A DNA stretch of 23,582 nucleotides from an uncultured Clostridia bacterium (GCA_934778125.1 CAKVOF010000018.1:1-23582); one strand, 5' to 3'. Counted from the stretch's first letter, positions 1 through 6,289 are shown. Program-made: numbers and translations. Notes: generated by a model from the letters alone, not told the origin.

Positions 1-33
1 GAATATGATACACTATATTAGGAGAAAAAACAT

Positions 34-561
34 ATGAAAATATTAATTGGAACAAATAATAAAGGTAAGATTCAAGGTGCAAAAGAGGCGTTTGCTGAAT
101 TTTTTGATGATGTTGAAATTGAAGGAATTAATGTTGAATCAAATGTGCCCGATGAACCAATTGATTTAGATATATATAATGGAGCAAAAAATAGAGTTGA
201 AAATATTATAAAATTAGGTTATAAAGCCGATTTTTATATTGCAATTGAATCTGGAATAACTAATTTGCTTGGTAAATATGTAATAATAAATAGTGCTGTG
301 GTAAAAGATGCGAACGGAAATGAAAGTTGGGGATTTAGTCCAGCATTTCCAGTTCCAGACAAATATGTTGATGATATCAAAACACGTGATTTGGGCAGAG
401 TTATGGATGAAATATTTAATAAAAATGACCTTAGAAGCACAATTGGAGGAATAAGTTATTTAACGCATGGTAAGATTGATAGAATCCAATTAACAAAAGA
501 AGCTTTTATAATGGCATTAACGCAATTTATAAATAAAGATACTTGGTCTGATTTTGAATAA
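34..561 (+). CDS. DUF84/YjjX-type inosine/xanthosine triphosphatase
   Basis: 175 residues, close to the usual length of the YjjX/DUF84 family. These enzymes hydrolyse non-canonical purine nucleoside triphosphates (ITP, XTP) and so clean the nucleotide pool. The protein opens with MKILIGTNNKGKI, the family's nucleotide-binding N-terminus (TNNKGK), followed by a GAKNR segment near residue 50 and an acidic IESG segment near residue 72, as expected for an ITPase-like fold. The ATG has an AGGAG box at about 20-24. A TATGAT or TATATT box at the left edge of the window could be its -10, but the upstream context is cut off. The Nudix gene downstream is also a nucleotide-sanitation type, though 140 bp separate them. 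The family call is firm; substrate is inferred from the family. Confidence 0.85.
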   Translation: MKILIGTNNKGKIQGAKEAFAEFFDDVEIEGINVESNVPDEPIDLDIYNGAKNRVENIIKLGYKADFYIAIESGITNLLGKYVIINSAVVKDANGNESWGFSPAFPVPDKYVDDIKTRDLGRVMDEIFNKNDLRSTIGGISYLTHGKIDRIQLTKEAFIMALTQFINKDTWSDFE

Positions 562-700
562 CGAAAATAAAAAACACTTTAAAAAATTGGTGTTTGTTGT
601 GGAAGTACTTAATTATATTACAATATTAAAAATTTAAGCTTTTATTTAAGTCTAAAATAAATTGATAATTCGTTTTATTAAAGATGGAATAAGGGGGATT

Positions 701-1213
701 ATGGAAAAATTTGATGTTTATGATGATAATCGCATGCCAACTGGGGAGTTGTTTGAAAGAGGAACACAATTATCTCAAGGGAAAAACAGAATGGTTGTTC
801 ACGTTTGTTTATTCAATTCAAAAAATGAAATGTTAATTCAACAAAGACAATCATTTAAAAAAGGTTGGCCAAATATGTGGGATATAACACTTGGTGGAAA
901 TTCTCAAGCAGGAGAAACCAGCAAAGAATCTGCACATCGAGAACTTCTAGAAGAATTAGGCATAGATTATGATTTCACAAATTGTAGGCCATATCTAACA
1001 ATCAATTTTGATAATGGATTTGATGATTATTACTTTTTGAATATGGATGTTGATGTAAAAAATTTAATACTTCAAGAAGATGAAGTCCAAACTGCAAAAT
1101 GGGCATCAATAGATGAAGTTCTAAAATTAAGAAAAGAAGGGAAATTTATACCATATTATAAATCATTCTTAATGGCATTGTTCGAACTTAAAACAAAAAG
1201 AGGAGTATATTAA
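701..1213 (+). CDS. Nudix hydrolase (IPP-isomerase-like subgroup)
   Basis: 170 residues with a textbook Nudix box G-x5-E-x7-RE-U-x-EE-x-G-U: the G of GNSQAGE, then REL, then EELGI at about residues 66-88. Nudix enzymes cleave nucleoside diphosphates linked to other moieties. The N-terminus (EKFDVYDDNRMPTG) and the WDITLGG segment before the box match the subgroup near YfcD and isopentenyl-diphosphate isomerase, so the substrate is open. I chose ATG 701, which has a GGGGG box a few bases upstream; an in-frame TTG at 662 would add 13 unsupported residues. The gene ends 9 bp before a truncated radical SAM reading frame on the same strand. Confidence 0.85.
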   Translation: MEKFDVYDDNRMPTGELFERGTQLSQGKNRMVVHVCLFNSKNEMLIQQRQSFKKGWPNMWDITLGGNSQAGETSKESAHRELLEELGIDYDFTNCRPYLTINFDNGFDDYYFLNMDVDVKNLILQEDEVQTAKWASIDEVLKLRKEGKFIPYYKSFLMALFELKTKRGVY

Positions 1214-1222
1214 TTTAAACTT

Positions 1223-1435
1223 ATGAAAGACTATCCAGATATAATAGAAATACAGTTTTCAAATATGTGTAATGCAAACTGTATAATTTGTCCATATAGG
1301 TCTATGCATTATGTAGCAGATAAGATGAGTGATAAATTGTTTGAAAAATTTTTGCAGGATATTAATGGGAAAAATATAAAAAGAATTATACCTTATTTGG
1401 GGTGCACCCCAAAAGATAGGCCTTTTTTAATATAA
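1223..1435 (+). pseudogene. 5' fragment of a radical SAM protein
   Basis: About 59 residues are recognisable. MKDYPDIIEIQFSNMCNANC followed by IICPY carries the CxxxCxxC motif that binds the 4Fe-4S cluster of radical SAM enzymes (Cys at about residues 16, 20 and 23). The reading frame should continue for some 200-300 residues but is cut after IIPYL, exactly where it meets the 18-bp palindrome at 1396-1413. The last residues (GCTPKDRPFLI) are read from the palindrome and from the antisense of the neighbouring kinase. The catalytic barrel is therefore missing and the product cannot be an active enzyme. The nearest Shine-Dalgarno (AGGAG at about 1200) is 18 bases from the ATG, so translation may also be poor. 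I read it as a pseudogene remnant. Confidence 0.75.
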
Positions 1436-1767
1436 CTATCAAATATTGGAGTTGTTTCATCTGATCCATTAAATAAAAAGCAAGATAAAAGTCCTCTATC
1501 AACAACAGTATCTTTATCTTCATATAATTTTTTATAATGTAAAAGCAAAGAACTATTAAAAGCGACTTTGATTTTTTCCGATTTATTTAAATCATAAACG
1601 CATTTTTGGGTAAAACTGGATAAATGTGAACGAAGACTAGGAGATGTCTTTACGCCAATGAATTCATCTATTGGTTTCTTTAAATAATAAAATTTATAAA
1701 AGTCGGCTAATTTTTGAGCAAGAGTTGACTTTCCTGAACCATCTCCGCCATCTATTGAAATATACAT
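1393..1767 (-). pseudogene. Truncated thymidylate/deoxynucleoside kinase
   Basis: 124 residues beginning MYISIDGGDGSGKSTLAQKL, a P-loop typical of thymidylate kinase and related deoxynucleoside kinases. VDRGLLSCFLFNG near residues 89-101 corresponds to the DR-containing substrate/lid region. Intact relatives run to about 200 residues; here homology stops after KKGLSF and the frame reads GVHPK and stops inside the palindrome junction at 1396-1413. The C-terminal third, including the lid and adenine-binding parts, is missing. The ATG at 1767 is preferred over an in-frame ATG at 1785 because GGAGGG lies 7 bases before it. A good promoter (TTGAAT-17-TAATAT) sits at 1792-1820. It converges on a truncated radical SAM gene, and both break at the same point. 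Confidence 0.75.
1396..1413. repeat. 18-bp perfect palindrome at a gene-fusion junction
   Basis: TTTGGGGTGCACCCCAAA reads identically on both strands. It lies exactly where homology of the plus-strand radical SAM fragment (ending IIPYL) and the minus-strand kinase fragment (ending GLSF) stops. Candidate explanations are a deletion or inversion scar, the remains of an insertion-sequence end, or an assembly chimera. No second copy was seen in this window. Confidence 0.8.
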
Positions 1768-1791
1768 AAAAGTGCCCTCCAACATAATTAT

Positions 1792-1820
1792 ATATTATCA
1801 TACACAAGATTTAAATTCAA
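1792..1820 (-). promoter_or_regulatory. Promoter of the truncated kinase
   Basis: On the minus strand, TTGAAT (1815-1820) and TAATAT (1792-1797) are separated by 17 bases, 25 bp upstream of the kinase start codon. The good match suggests the broken gene is still transcribed. Confidence 0.5.
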
Positions 1821-1915
1821 TGTTTTGGGGAAATTTTAATAAATTTAAGGATTTGGTTGTCGGTGGCGATAGATAATGATATAGTCACATTGTTAACCTA
1901 AAGTCATTAAAGTAT

Positions 1916-1930
1916 TTCAATGTCATTGAA
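1916..1930. promoter_or_regulatory. 7-1-7 inverted repeat, operator-like
   Basis: TTCAATG-T-CATTGAA is a perfect dyad. It lies in the gap between the kinase promoter and the promoter at 1946-1974, 16 bp upstream of the latter's -35. It could be a regulator site; no family is assigned. Confidence 0.3.
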
Positions 1931-1945
1931 GTAACATCAGGTGAA

Positions 1946-1974
1946 TTACTTTTTATATTTAATTTTGTTATAAT
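1946..1974 (+). promoter_or_regulatory. Promoter of a tiny transcription unit
   Basis: TTACTT (1946-1951), a 17-base spacer and a consensus TATAAT (1969-1974). The expected start near 1981 leads directly to an RBS, a ten-codon reading frame and a terminator, giving an RNA of about 95 bases. Confidence 0.5.
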
Positions 1975-2009
1975 AAAATAAACAATCGGAAAACGAACAA
2001 GAGGTGAAT

Positions 2010-2042
2010 ATGAAAACAAAAAAAACACTTCAAATAATGTGA
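2010..2042 (+). CDS. Ten-codon reading frame MKTKKTLQIM, leader-peptide-like
   Basis: A short frame with a strong ribosome binding site (AAGAGGTG at about 1999-2006), a promoter 35 bp upstream, and a stop codon located in the loop of the following terminator. Codons 4-8 lie in the left arm of the terminator stem, so ribosomes on the peptide would interfere with hairpin formation. It could be a real micropeptide, a leader peptide, or the start of a gene whose body has been deleted. The region 1768-2077 otherwise holds only promoters and a dyad. Whether the peptide is functional is unproven. Confidence 0.3.
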   Translation: MKTKKTLQIM

Positions 2043-2076
2043 ACCGCGCGGGGTCGCTTAATTGAAGTGTTTTTTT
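2019..2076. terminator. Bidirectional terminator of glnS and the tiny unit
   Basis: A 15-bp perfect stem (2019-2033 with 2062-2076) ends in A/T runs on both strands, so it can stop glnS on the minus strand and the tiny unit on the plus strand. The 28-base loop is unusually GC-rich (GAACCGCGCGGGGTCGC) and resembles the inner part of the terminator at 14840-14903. Confidence 0.75.
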
Positions 2077-2077
2077 G

Positions 2078-3739
2078 TTATTGTTGTGGTTTATATGTGT
2101 CTTTCAAACCGATTGTTTTATTAAACACAAGTTTATCTTTTGTTGTGTCTTTATCAAGAGCAAAGTAGCCATTTCTTAAGAATTGATATCTATCTTCGAA
2201 ATTGAAATCAACACCATCTTCCACATAAGAATTGTTTAAAATTGTTAGAGAATTTGGATTAAGAACGAATCCGTTTACGGCGTGTTCTTGACCTTCAACT
2301 AATTCTTTGCTTTCATCAGCAACTAAATTATCAATTAATCTAACTTCAACTTTTTTAGCGTGTTTTTGATTTAGCCAATGGATAGTGCTTTTAACTTTAA
2401 CTTGAGAATCTGAACCCGATTTTGTGTTTTCATCATAAGTTGCATAAACTGTTATGTTTCCATCTTTATCTTTATCAAACCCAGTGCATTCAATGATATA
2501 AGCACCTTTTAATCTAACTTTATTGCCTTTATATAATCTAAAGAATTTATGAGCAGGCTCTTCCATAAAATCATCAGCTTCAATAAATAATTCTCTACCA
2601 AACTTATATGTTCTTGTGGTTGAGTTCTCGTTTTGAGGGTAGTCTTCTAGAACAATATCTTCTTCTTTTCCTTCAGGATAGTTGGTTATAACTAACTTAA
2701 TAGGGTTTAAAACAGCCATAACTCTTTTTGAAACGTTATTTAAAGTGTTTCTAACAAAATGTTCGAAATATGCAGGATCAATTAATGAAACCGCTTTAGA
2801 AACGCCAGTAGCCATAACAAAATCTTTTAAACTTTCAGGTAAAATACCACGGCGCCTTAAGCCTCTCAACGTGAATAGTCTTGGATCATCAAATCCAGAA
2901 ACCTTTCCATCGTTAACTAATTGCTTTATGAATCTTTTCCCTAAAATTACGCCTTTGATATAAAGATTTGCATATTCCACTTGCCTTGGTCTGTTTTTAA
3001 TTCCACTATTTTCAACAACCCAATCGTAAAGAGGTCTATGATCTTCAAATTCTGGACCACATATAGAGTGTGAAACGCCTTCCAGTGCATCATCAAGTGG
3101 GTGAGAGAAATCATAAGAAGGGTAGATATTCCAAGAATTACCTATTCTTTGGTGAGTATGATATTGAATCTTATACAACACGGGATCACGCATATTCATA
3201 TTAGGGCTAGTCATATCAATTTTTGCACGCAAACAATGAGAACCTGCTTCGCATTCTCCGTTTTTCATTTTTTCAAACAATTCAAGGTTTTCTTCAACTG
3301 ATCTATTTCTATAAGGGCTATTTGTTCCTGGAGTGGTTAATGTTCCGCGAGTTGCAGAAAGTTCTTCAGGGTTTAAATCGCAAACATATGCTTTGCCTTC
3401 TTTGATTAACTTAACTGCAACTTCATAATTTTGTTGGAAGTAATCTGTTGCATAGTGAATTGAACCCCAATGATAACCAAGCCATTTAACATCTTCTTGA
3501 ATGCTATCAACAAATTCTTGACTTTCTTTTAATGGATTAGTGTCATCATATCGAAGGTTGCAAACGCCACCAAAATATTCTGCAGTTCCATAATTCAAAA
3601 TTATGTTTCTAACATGGCCTATGTGCAAATATCCACTTGGTTCTGGTGGGTGGCGAAGTTGAACATGGTCGCATCTGCCTTCTTTTAAATCTTTAACAAT
3701 AATGTTTTCAATGAAATTTCTTGGTTCTTTTATTTCCAT
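2078..3739 (-). CDS. glnS: Glutaminyl-tRNA synthetase
   Basis: 553 residues, the normal length for bacterial GlnRS, which charges tRNA-Gln with glutamine using ATP. PPEPSGYLHIGH at residues 31-42 is the class I HIGH signature in its GlnRS form. RYDDTNP near 63-69, the DPRLFTLRGLRRRG block near 285-298 and a C-terminal anticodon-binding beta-barrel follow. The signature-2 loop reads LGKRF (about 266-270) where Escherichia coli GlnRS has MSKRK; the central lysine is kept. The start has GAGGAG 5 bases upstream. Its leader carries a four-way-junction element (3759-3838), and it ends at the bidirectional terminator 2019-2076. Many Bacillota make Gln-tRNA through GatCAB instead, so a GlnRS argues for a clostridial or related lineage. 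Confidence 0.95.
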   Translation of the reverse strand: MEIKEPRNFIENIIVKDLKEGRCDHVQLRHPPEPSGYLHIGHVRNIILNYGTAEYFGGVCNLRYDDTNPLKESQEFVDSIQEDVKWLGYHWGSIHYATDYFQQNYEVAVKLIKEGKAYVCDLNPEELSATRGTLTTPGTNSPYRNRSVEENLELFEKMKNGECEAGSHCLRAKIDMTSPNMNMRDPVLYKIQYHTHQRIGNSWNIYPSYDFSHPLDDALEGVSHSICGPEFEDHRPLYDWVVENSGIKNRPRQVEYANLYIKGVILGKRFIKQLVNDGKVSGFDDPRLFTLRGLRRRGILPESLKDFVMATGVSKAVSLIDPAYFEHFVRNTLNNVSKRVMAVLNPIKLVITNYPEGKEEDIVLEDYPQNENSTTRTYKFGRELFIEADDFMEEPAHKFFRLYKGNKVRLKGAYIIECTGFDKDKDGNITVYATYDENTKSGSDSQVKVKSTIHWLNQKHAKKVEVRLIDNLVADESKELVEGQEHAVNGFVLNPNSLTILNNSYVEDGVDFNFEDRYQFLRNGYFALDKDTTKDKLVFNKTIGLKDTYKPQQ

Positions 3740-3758
3740 AGTTACTCCTCAAGGGTGG

Positions 3759-3838
3759 GGGTAAGTTTTGTGCAAGAAACTTGCACACCACTTTTTTTGC
3801 AAAAAAGTGTGGCAAAGCTTTGCTTTGAAAACTTACCC
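3759..3838. repeat. Four-way-junction palindromic element A, in the glnS leader
   Basis: An 80-bp element that folds on paper into an outer stem plus three hairpins. The outer stem is 11 bp (3759-3769 with 3828-3838). Inside are a 7-bp hairpin with AAA loop (3770-3786), an A/T hairpin CACTTTTTT/AAAAAAGTG with closing pairs (3788-3812) and a 6-bp hairpin with TTT loop (3813-3827). At most one base is unpaired at the junction. It lies about 10 bp upstream of the glnS ribosome binding site, so it should be in the glnS transcript. It lacks T-box hallmarks. The same design recurs at 9091-9183. Confidence 0.65.
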
Positions 3839-3895
3839 TAAATCCACATAAATTTATGTATAGTATACACTAAACTTTTTAAATAAAAAAGCAAT

Positions 3896-4840
3896 TTATT
3901 TGATTATTTCATAATTAATAATTTTAATTGAATCAACAAGTGGTGTTGTAATCGGAACTGCAAGATCTGTTGAAAGGTATTTTTTATTGTCATCAGGGAA
4001 CACAGACACAACACTATTTAAGCTTGTTAACACGCTTCCAATAAAATTGGCGCCACTAGATATTCCAACGCCAAGTCCAAGTTCTCTCGATAGCTTTTGT
4101 GCCATAGCGATTGCATCTTCATCTGATACGCTTATTATTTCATCAACTAAATTTTTATTATATAGTTTTGGAATAATCTCATCAGATAATCCTTGAAGTT
4201 TGTGTTTTCCTTGAGATTTTCCTGTTGATAATATTAGTGATGATTTAGGTTCTAATGCAAAAATTTTAATGCCTAATTTTTCTTTTAATTTAGTTCCAAT
4301 CCCAGTTAGAGTTCCACTTGTTCCAACCCCAGCAATAAATCCATTGATTGTTTCAGCCTGCTCTAAGATTTCTTCAGCAGTTGTGCTGTAGTGTGCTAGA
4401 AAATTATCTTTGTTTTCAAATTGATGAGCTAAAAATGCATTATTTTCTTTGGCATAAATTTCACTTTTATTAAATGCATCTTCAAAACTATCGGTTTCAA
4501 TAAGATTGGCGCCATATAGTTTTAAAATTTGTTTTCGCTCAACACTCATAAACTTTGGCATAAATATAGTAATGTTATGGCCTAAGTATTTCCCAATGGC
4601 AGTTAGTGAAATTCCCATATTTCCGCTAGTCACTTCAACAACTTCTTGACCTTTTTTTAGTGTTCCATTTTTGTACCCGTTCTTAAAAATTGATAAAGCA
4701 ACTCTATCTTTAATGCTCCCAGTTAAATTATACCACTCTGCTTTAAAGTAATTACTAAACCGTTTGTTATTATATTCAAAATTGATTTTTATAAGTGGGG
4801 TGTTTCCCACTAATTTTTTTATATCATTTATTTCTCTCAT
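3896..4840 (-). CDS. cysK: Cysteine synthase (O-acetylserine sulfhydrylase), PLP-dependent
   Basis: 314 residues of the fold-type II PLP family. O-acetylserine sulfhydrylases replace the acetate of O-acetylserine with sulfide to make cysteine. Visible marks: VGNTPL at 11-16; the PLP lysine in GSIKDR (K44); the substrate loop TSGNMG (71-76); the phosphate-binding glycine loop GVGTSGTLTG (171-180); and HKLQGLSDEIIP, matching the HK-QG block of CysK/CysM. CysK and CysM cannot be told apart safely, and a cystathionine beta-synthase-type activity is possible, so the symbol is approximate. I chose ATG 4840 (AGGAGA 5-10 bases upstream); the longer frame from 4876 would run through a terminator-like hairpin. 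The leader has three hairpins, described separately. Confidence 0.85.
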   Translation of the reverse strand: MREINDIKKLVGNTPLIKINFEYNNKRFSNYFKAEWYNLTGSIKDRVALSIFKNGYKNGTLKKGQEVVEVTSGNMGISLTAIGKYLGHNITIFMPKFMSVERKQILKLYGANLIETDSFEDAFNKSEIYAKENNAFLAHQFENKDNFLAHYSTTAEEILEQAETINGFIAGVGTSGTLTGIGTKLKEKLGIKIFALEPKSSLILSTGKSQGKHKLQGLSDEIIPKLYNKNLVDEIISVSDEDAIAMAQKLSRELGLGVGISSGANFIGSVLTSLNSVVSVFPDDNKKYLSTDLAVPITTPLVDSIKIINYEIIK

Positions 4841-4860
4841 TTTAATCTCCTTTAATAAAA

Positions 4861-4888
4861 AAAATTGAGCTTGCACAAACCCAATTTT
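4861..4888 (-). terminator. Terminator-like hairpin in the cysteine synthase leader
   Basis: On the minus strand AAAATTGGGTTT-GTGC-AAGCTCAATTTT forms a 12-bp stem with two G-T pairs, followed by more U residues (eight in a row counting the stem end). It ends only about 10 bp before the Shine-Dalgarno of the cysteine synthase gene, the place for a transcription attenuator rather than an end-of-gene terminator. Confidence 0.55.
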
Positions 4889-4907
4889 CTTGTTTTATTT
4901 TTTAGTG

Positions 4908-4960
4908 TTTATGCGATATGGTTTTTTTTGCACGCATAAATAATTAGACCTAACTAATTA
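4908..4960 (-). promoter_or_regulatory. Two abutting hairpins in the cysteine synthase leader
   Basis: TAATTAG/CTAATTA (4941-4947 with 4954-4960) and TTTATGCG/CGCATAAA (4908-4915 with 4933-4940) lie end to end without a gap, downstream of the predicted promoter and upstream of the terminator-like hairpin. No T-box sequence (UGGN bulge, AGGGUGGNACCGCG) and no SAM riboswitch core was found. This is a candidate cis-regulatory RNA of unknown type. Confidence 0.4.
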
Positions 4961-5037
4961 CTTATAACATATTAAACTACAACATTGCATAAATTTAATC
5001 ATATTTTATTTTATTCAAACCTTATTTAATTTGTTCT

Positions 5038-5066
5038 AGGATACCACAACTTGTGCACAATTTCAA
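5038..5066 (-). promoter_or_regulatory. Cysteine synthase promoter with TTGTGCACAA dyad in the spacer
   Basis: On the minus strand TTGAAA (5061-5066), 17 bases, TATCCT (5038-5043). The perfect 10-bp palindrome TTGTGCACAA (5051-5060) fills the upstream part of the spacer, touching the -35, where a bound repressor would block polymerase. It is also 72 bp upstream of the divergent coaE start and could serve both genes. Confidence 0.45.
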
Positions 5067-5131
5067 TATAATTCATAACTTTATTAGGATTTTTTTTAAA
5101 ATTATGTTATGCTTAATAAAAGGATAAGTAT

Positions 5132-5692
5132 ATGAGAATAATCGCGATAAGTGGAAAATCAGGAAGTGGCAAAACAACCCTTGCAAAATTTTTGCAAGAA
5201 AATTTAGAGAATAGTGTTCATATAAATTACGATGTTTTAAATAGAAATCTTATGCAAAACAAAGAACACATTGACTACGCCATAACGCTATTTAGTGAAA
5301 ATATATTGAATGAAGATGGCTCACTTGATAGAAAAAAAATTGCCGATATAATATATTGCAATAACGATTTATATTATGCTTGGGTTGGGCATATGCTAAT
5401 GGCGTGTGATAATGAAGTTAATAAAATAGTTAAAAACACCAACTACGATTGGTTAATAATTGAACACGCAAATATAATGTATAGCAGATTTTCAAAAGTT
5501 GCAGATTTCACAATTTTAGCAAAAGCGTGTTTTAAAACAAGATTGCAAAGACTTGCAAAAAGAGATGGGCTTTTATTAAAGGATTTAAAATCAAGAGATA
5601 GAAATGTTCACTTAGTTAATAGGTATAATGCAATATATAATGGAAAAAATCAATTAAATATATTAGCCCAAATAAAAAAGGAGTTATGTTAA
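5132..5692 (+). CDS. coaE: Dephospho-CoA kinase (divergent)
   Basis: 186 residues. CoaE phosphorylates dephospho-CoA on the ribose 3'-OH, the last step of CoA synthesis. The P-loop GKSGSGKTT is at 8-16 and a conserved aspartate follows in NYDVLNR (D34). The stretch DGSLDRKKIADIIY (62-75) is the family signature (DGS-x-DR-x-x-x-x-x-x-x-F). RLAKRDGL near 140-147 matches the CoaE Q/R-R-x-x-R-dg lid segment. The overall sequence is divergent, so a general P-loop nucleoside kinase is the alternative. The identity is strongly supported by the next gene, coaD, whose ATG follows the coaE stop codon with no bases between, indicating translational coupling. Confidence 0.75.
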   Translation: MRIIAISGKSGSGKTTLAKFLQENLENSVHINYDVLNRNLMQNKEHIDYAITLFSENILNEDGSLDRKKIADIIYCNNDLYYAWVGHMLMACDNEVNKIVKNTNYDWLIIEHANIMYSRFSKVADFTILAKACFKTRLQRLAKRDGLLLKDLKSRDRNVHLVNRYNAIYNGKNQLNILAQIKKELC

Positions 5693-6148
5693 ATGAAAGC
5701 AATTTATGCGGGAAGTTTTGATCCATTCACTAATGGACACGAATACATTTTAGAAGAGGCTAGTAAAATATTTGATGAAGTTCATTTATTGATTGCAATA
5801 AATCCTATGAAGAAAAGAAGGTCAGACACTTTAAAAATGAAAGAAGCAATTGAGAAAATAGCTAGTAGATTTGGCAATGTTAAAGTTGTTTCGTATAGTG
5901 GGCTAATAGCGGATTATGCAAAGCAATATTCAATTGAGTACTATGTTAGAGGTGTTAGAAACACCACTGATTTTAATTACGAAGAGATTATAGCAAAAGA
6001 AAATTATGCGTTAAATAAGAATTTAAAAACAATTTATATTAGAAGTAAAGATGAATTTATTTCATCATCATTTATTTGGGAATTAATTCAAGTAGGAAAA
6101 GATTATTCAAAATTTGTTCCTAAAGAAATTGTTGATGTGCTTGGCTAA
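5693..6148 (+). CDS. coaD: Pantetheine-phosphate adenylyltransferase
   Basis: 151 residues, near the typical 160. CoaD transfers AMP from ATP to 4'-phosphopantetheine, giving dephospho-CoA, the substrate of CoaE encoded just upstream. The nucleotidyltransferase motif GSFDPFTNGH is at 7-16 (TNGH as the T/HxGH signature), YVRGVRNTTDFNYE at 84-97 is the substrate-binding RG-x-R block, and FISSSFIWEL at 122-131 is the ISSS block. In Escherichia coli and Bacillus CoaD the latter reads ISSS-x-V-K-E; here the basic residue is a tryptophan (W129). The AAGGAG ribosome binding site lies inside the end of coaE. A perfect 17-bp terminator stem follows. Confidence 0.92.
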   Translation: MKAIYAGSFDPFTNGHEYILEEASKIFDEVHLLIAINPMKKRRSDTLKMKEAIEKIASRFGNVKVVSYSGLIADYAKQYSIEYYVRGVRNTTDFNYEEIIAKENYALNKNLKTIYIRSKDEFISSSFIWELIQVGKDYSKFVPKEIVDVLG

Positions 6149-6172
6149 TACTAATAAATTTATAAAGAATTA

Positions 6173-6211
6173 AACAATAAAAAAAGTGCCATTAGCACTT
6201 TTTTTATTGTT
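6173..6211 (+). terminator. coaE-coaD terminator
   Basis: A perfect 17-bp stem, AACAATAAAAAAAGTGC with GCACTTTTTTTATTGTT (6173-6189 and 6195-6211), 5-base loop, T-run inside the right arm; 25 bp after the coaD stop. Confidence 0.85.
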
Positions 6212-6272
6212 AACCTTTTAGTGCCTTTATATTGAATTATTTATATAAAGTATACGTGGAATATTACAAAAT

Positions 6273-6289
6273 TTGTGAAAATGTCACAT
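6273..6289. promoter_or_regulatory. TTGTGA-N5-TCACAT dyad upstream of the GlmU-like gene
   Basis: TTGTGAAAATGTCACAT, with a further TATCACAC half-site at about 6293-6300. It resembles CRP/Rex-class half-sites, but the 5-base spacing is not standard for either family. It lies 40 bp before the GlmU-like start codon. No assignment to a regulator is made. Confidence 0.25.

Noticed and set aside
1393..1785. Functional intact thymidylate kinase
   Set aside because: The C-terminal third is missing and the last residues come from the palindrome; activity is unlikely.
4841..5066. T-box riboswitch upstream of cysteine synthase (and likewise glnS, trpS)
   Set aside because: No AGGGUGGNACCGCG or UGGN antiterminator bulge is present in any of these leaders.
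6273..6289. CRP or Rex binding site
   Set aside because: Half-sites resemble both, but the 5-base spacing fits neither standard site; kept only as an unnamed dyad.
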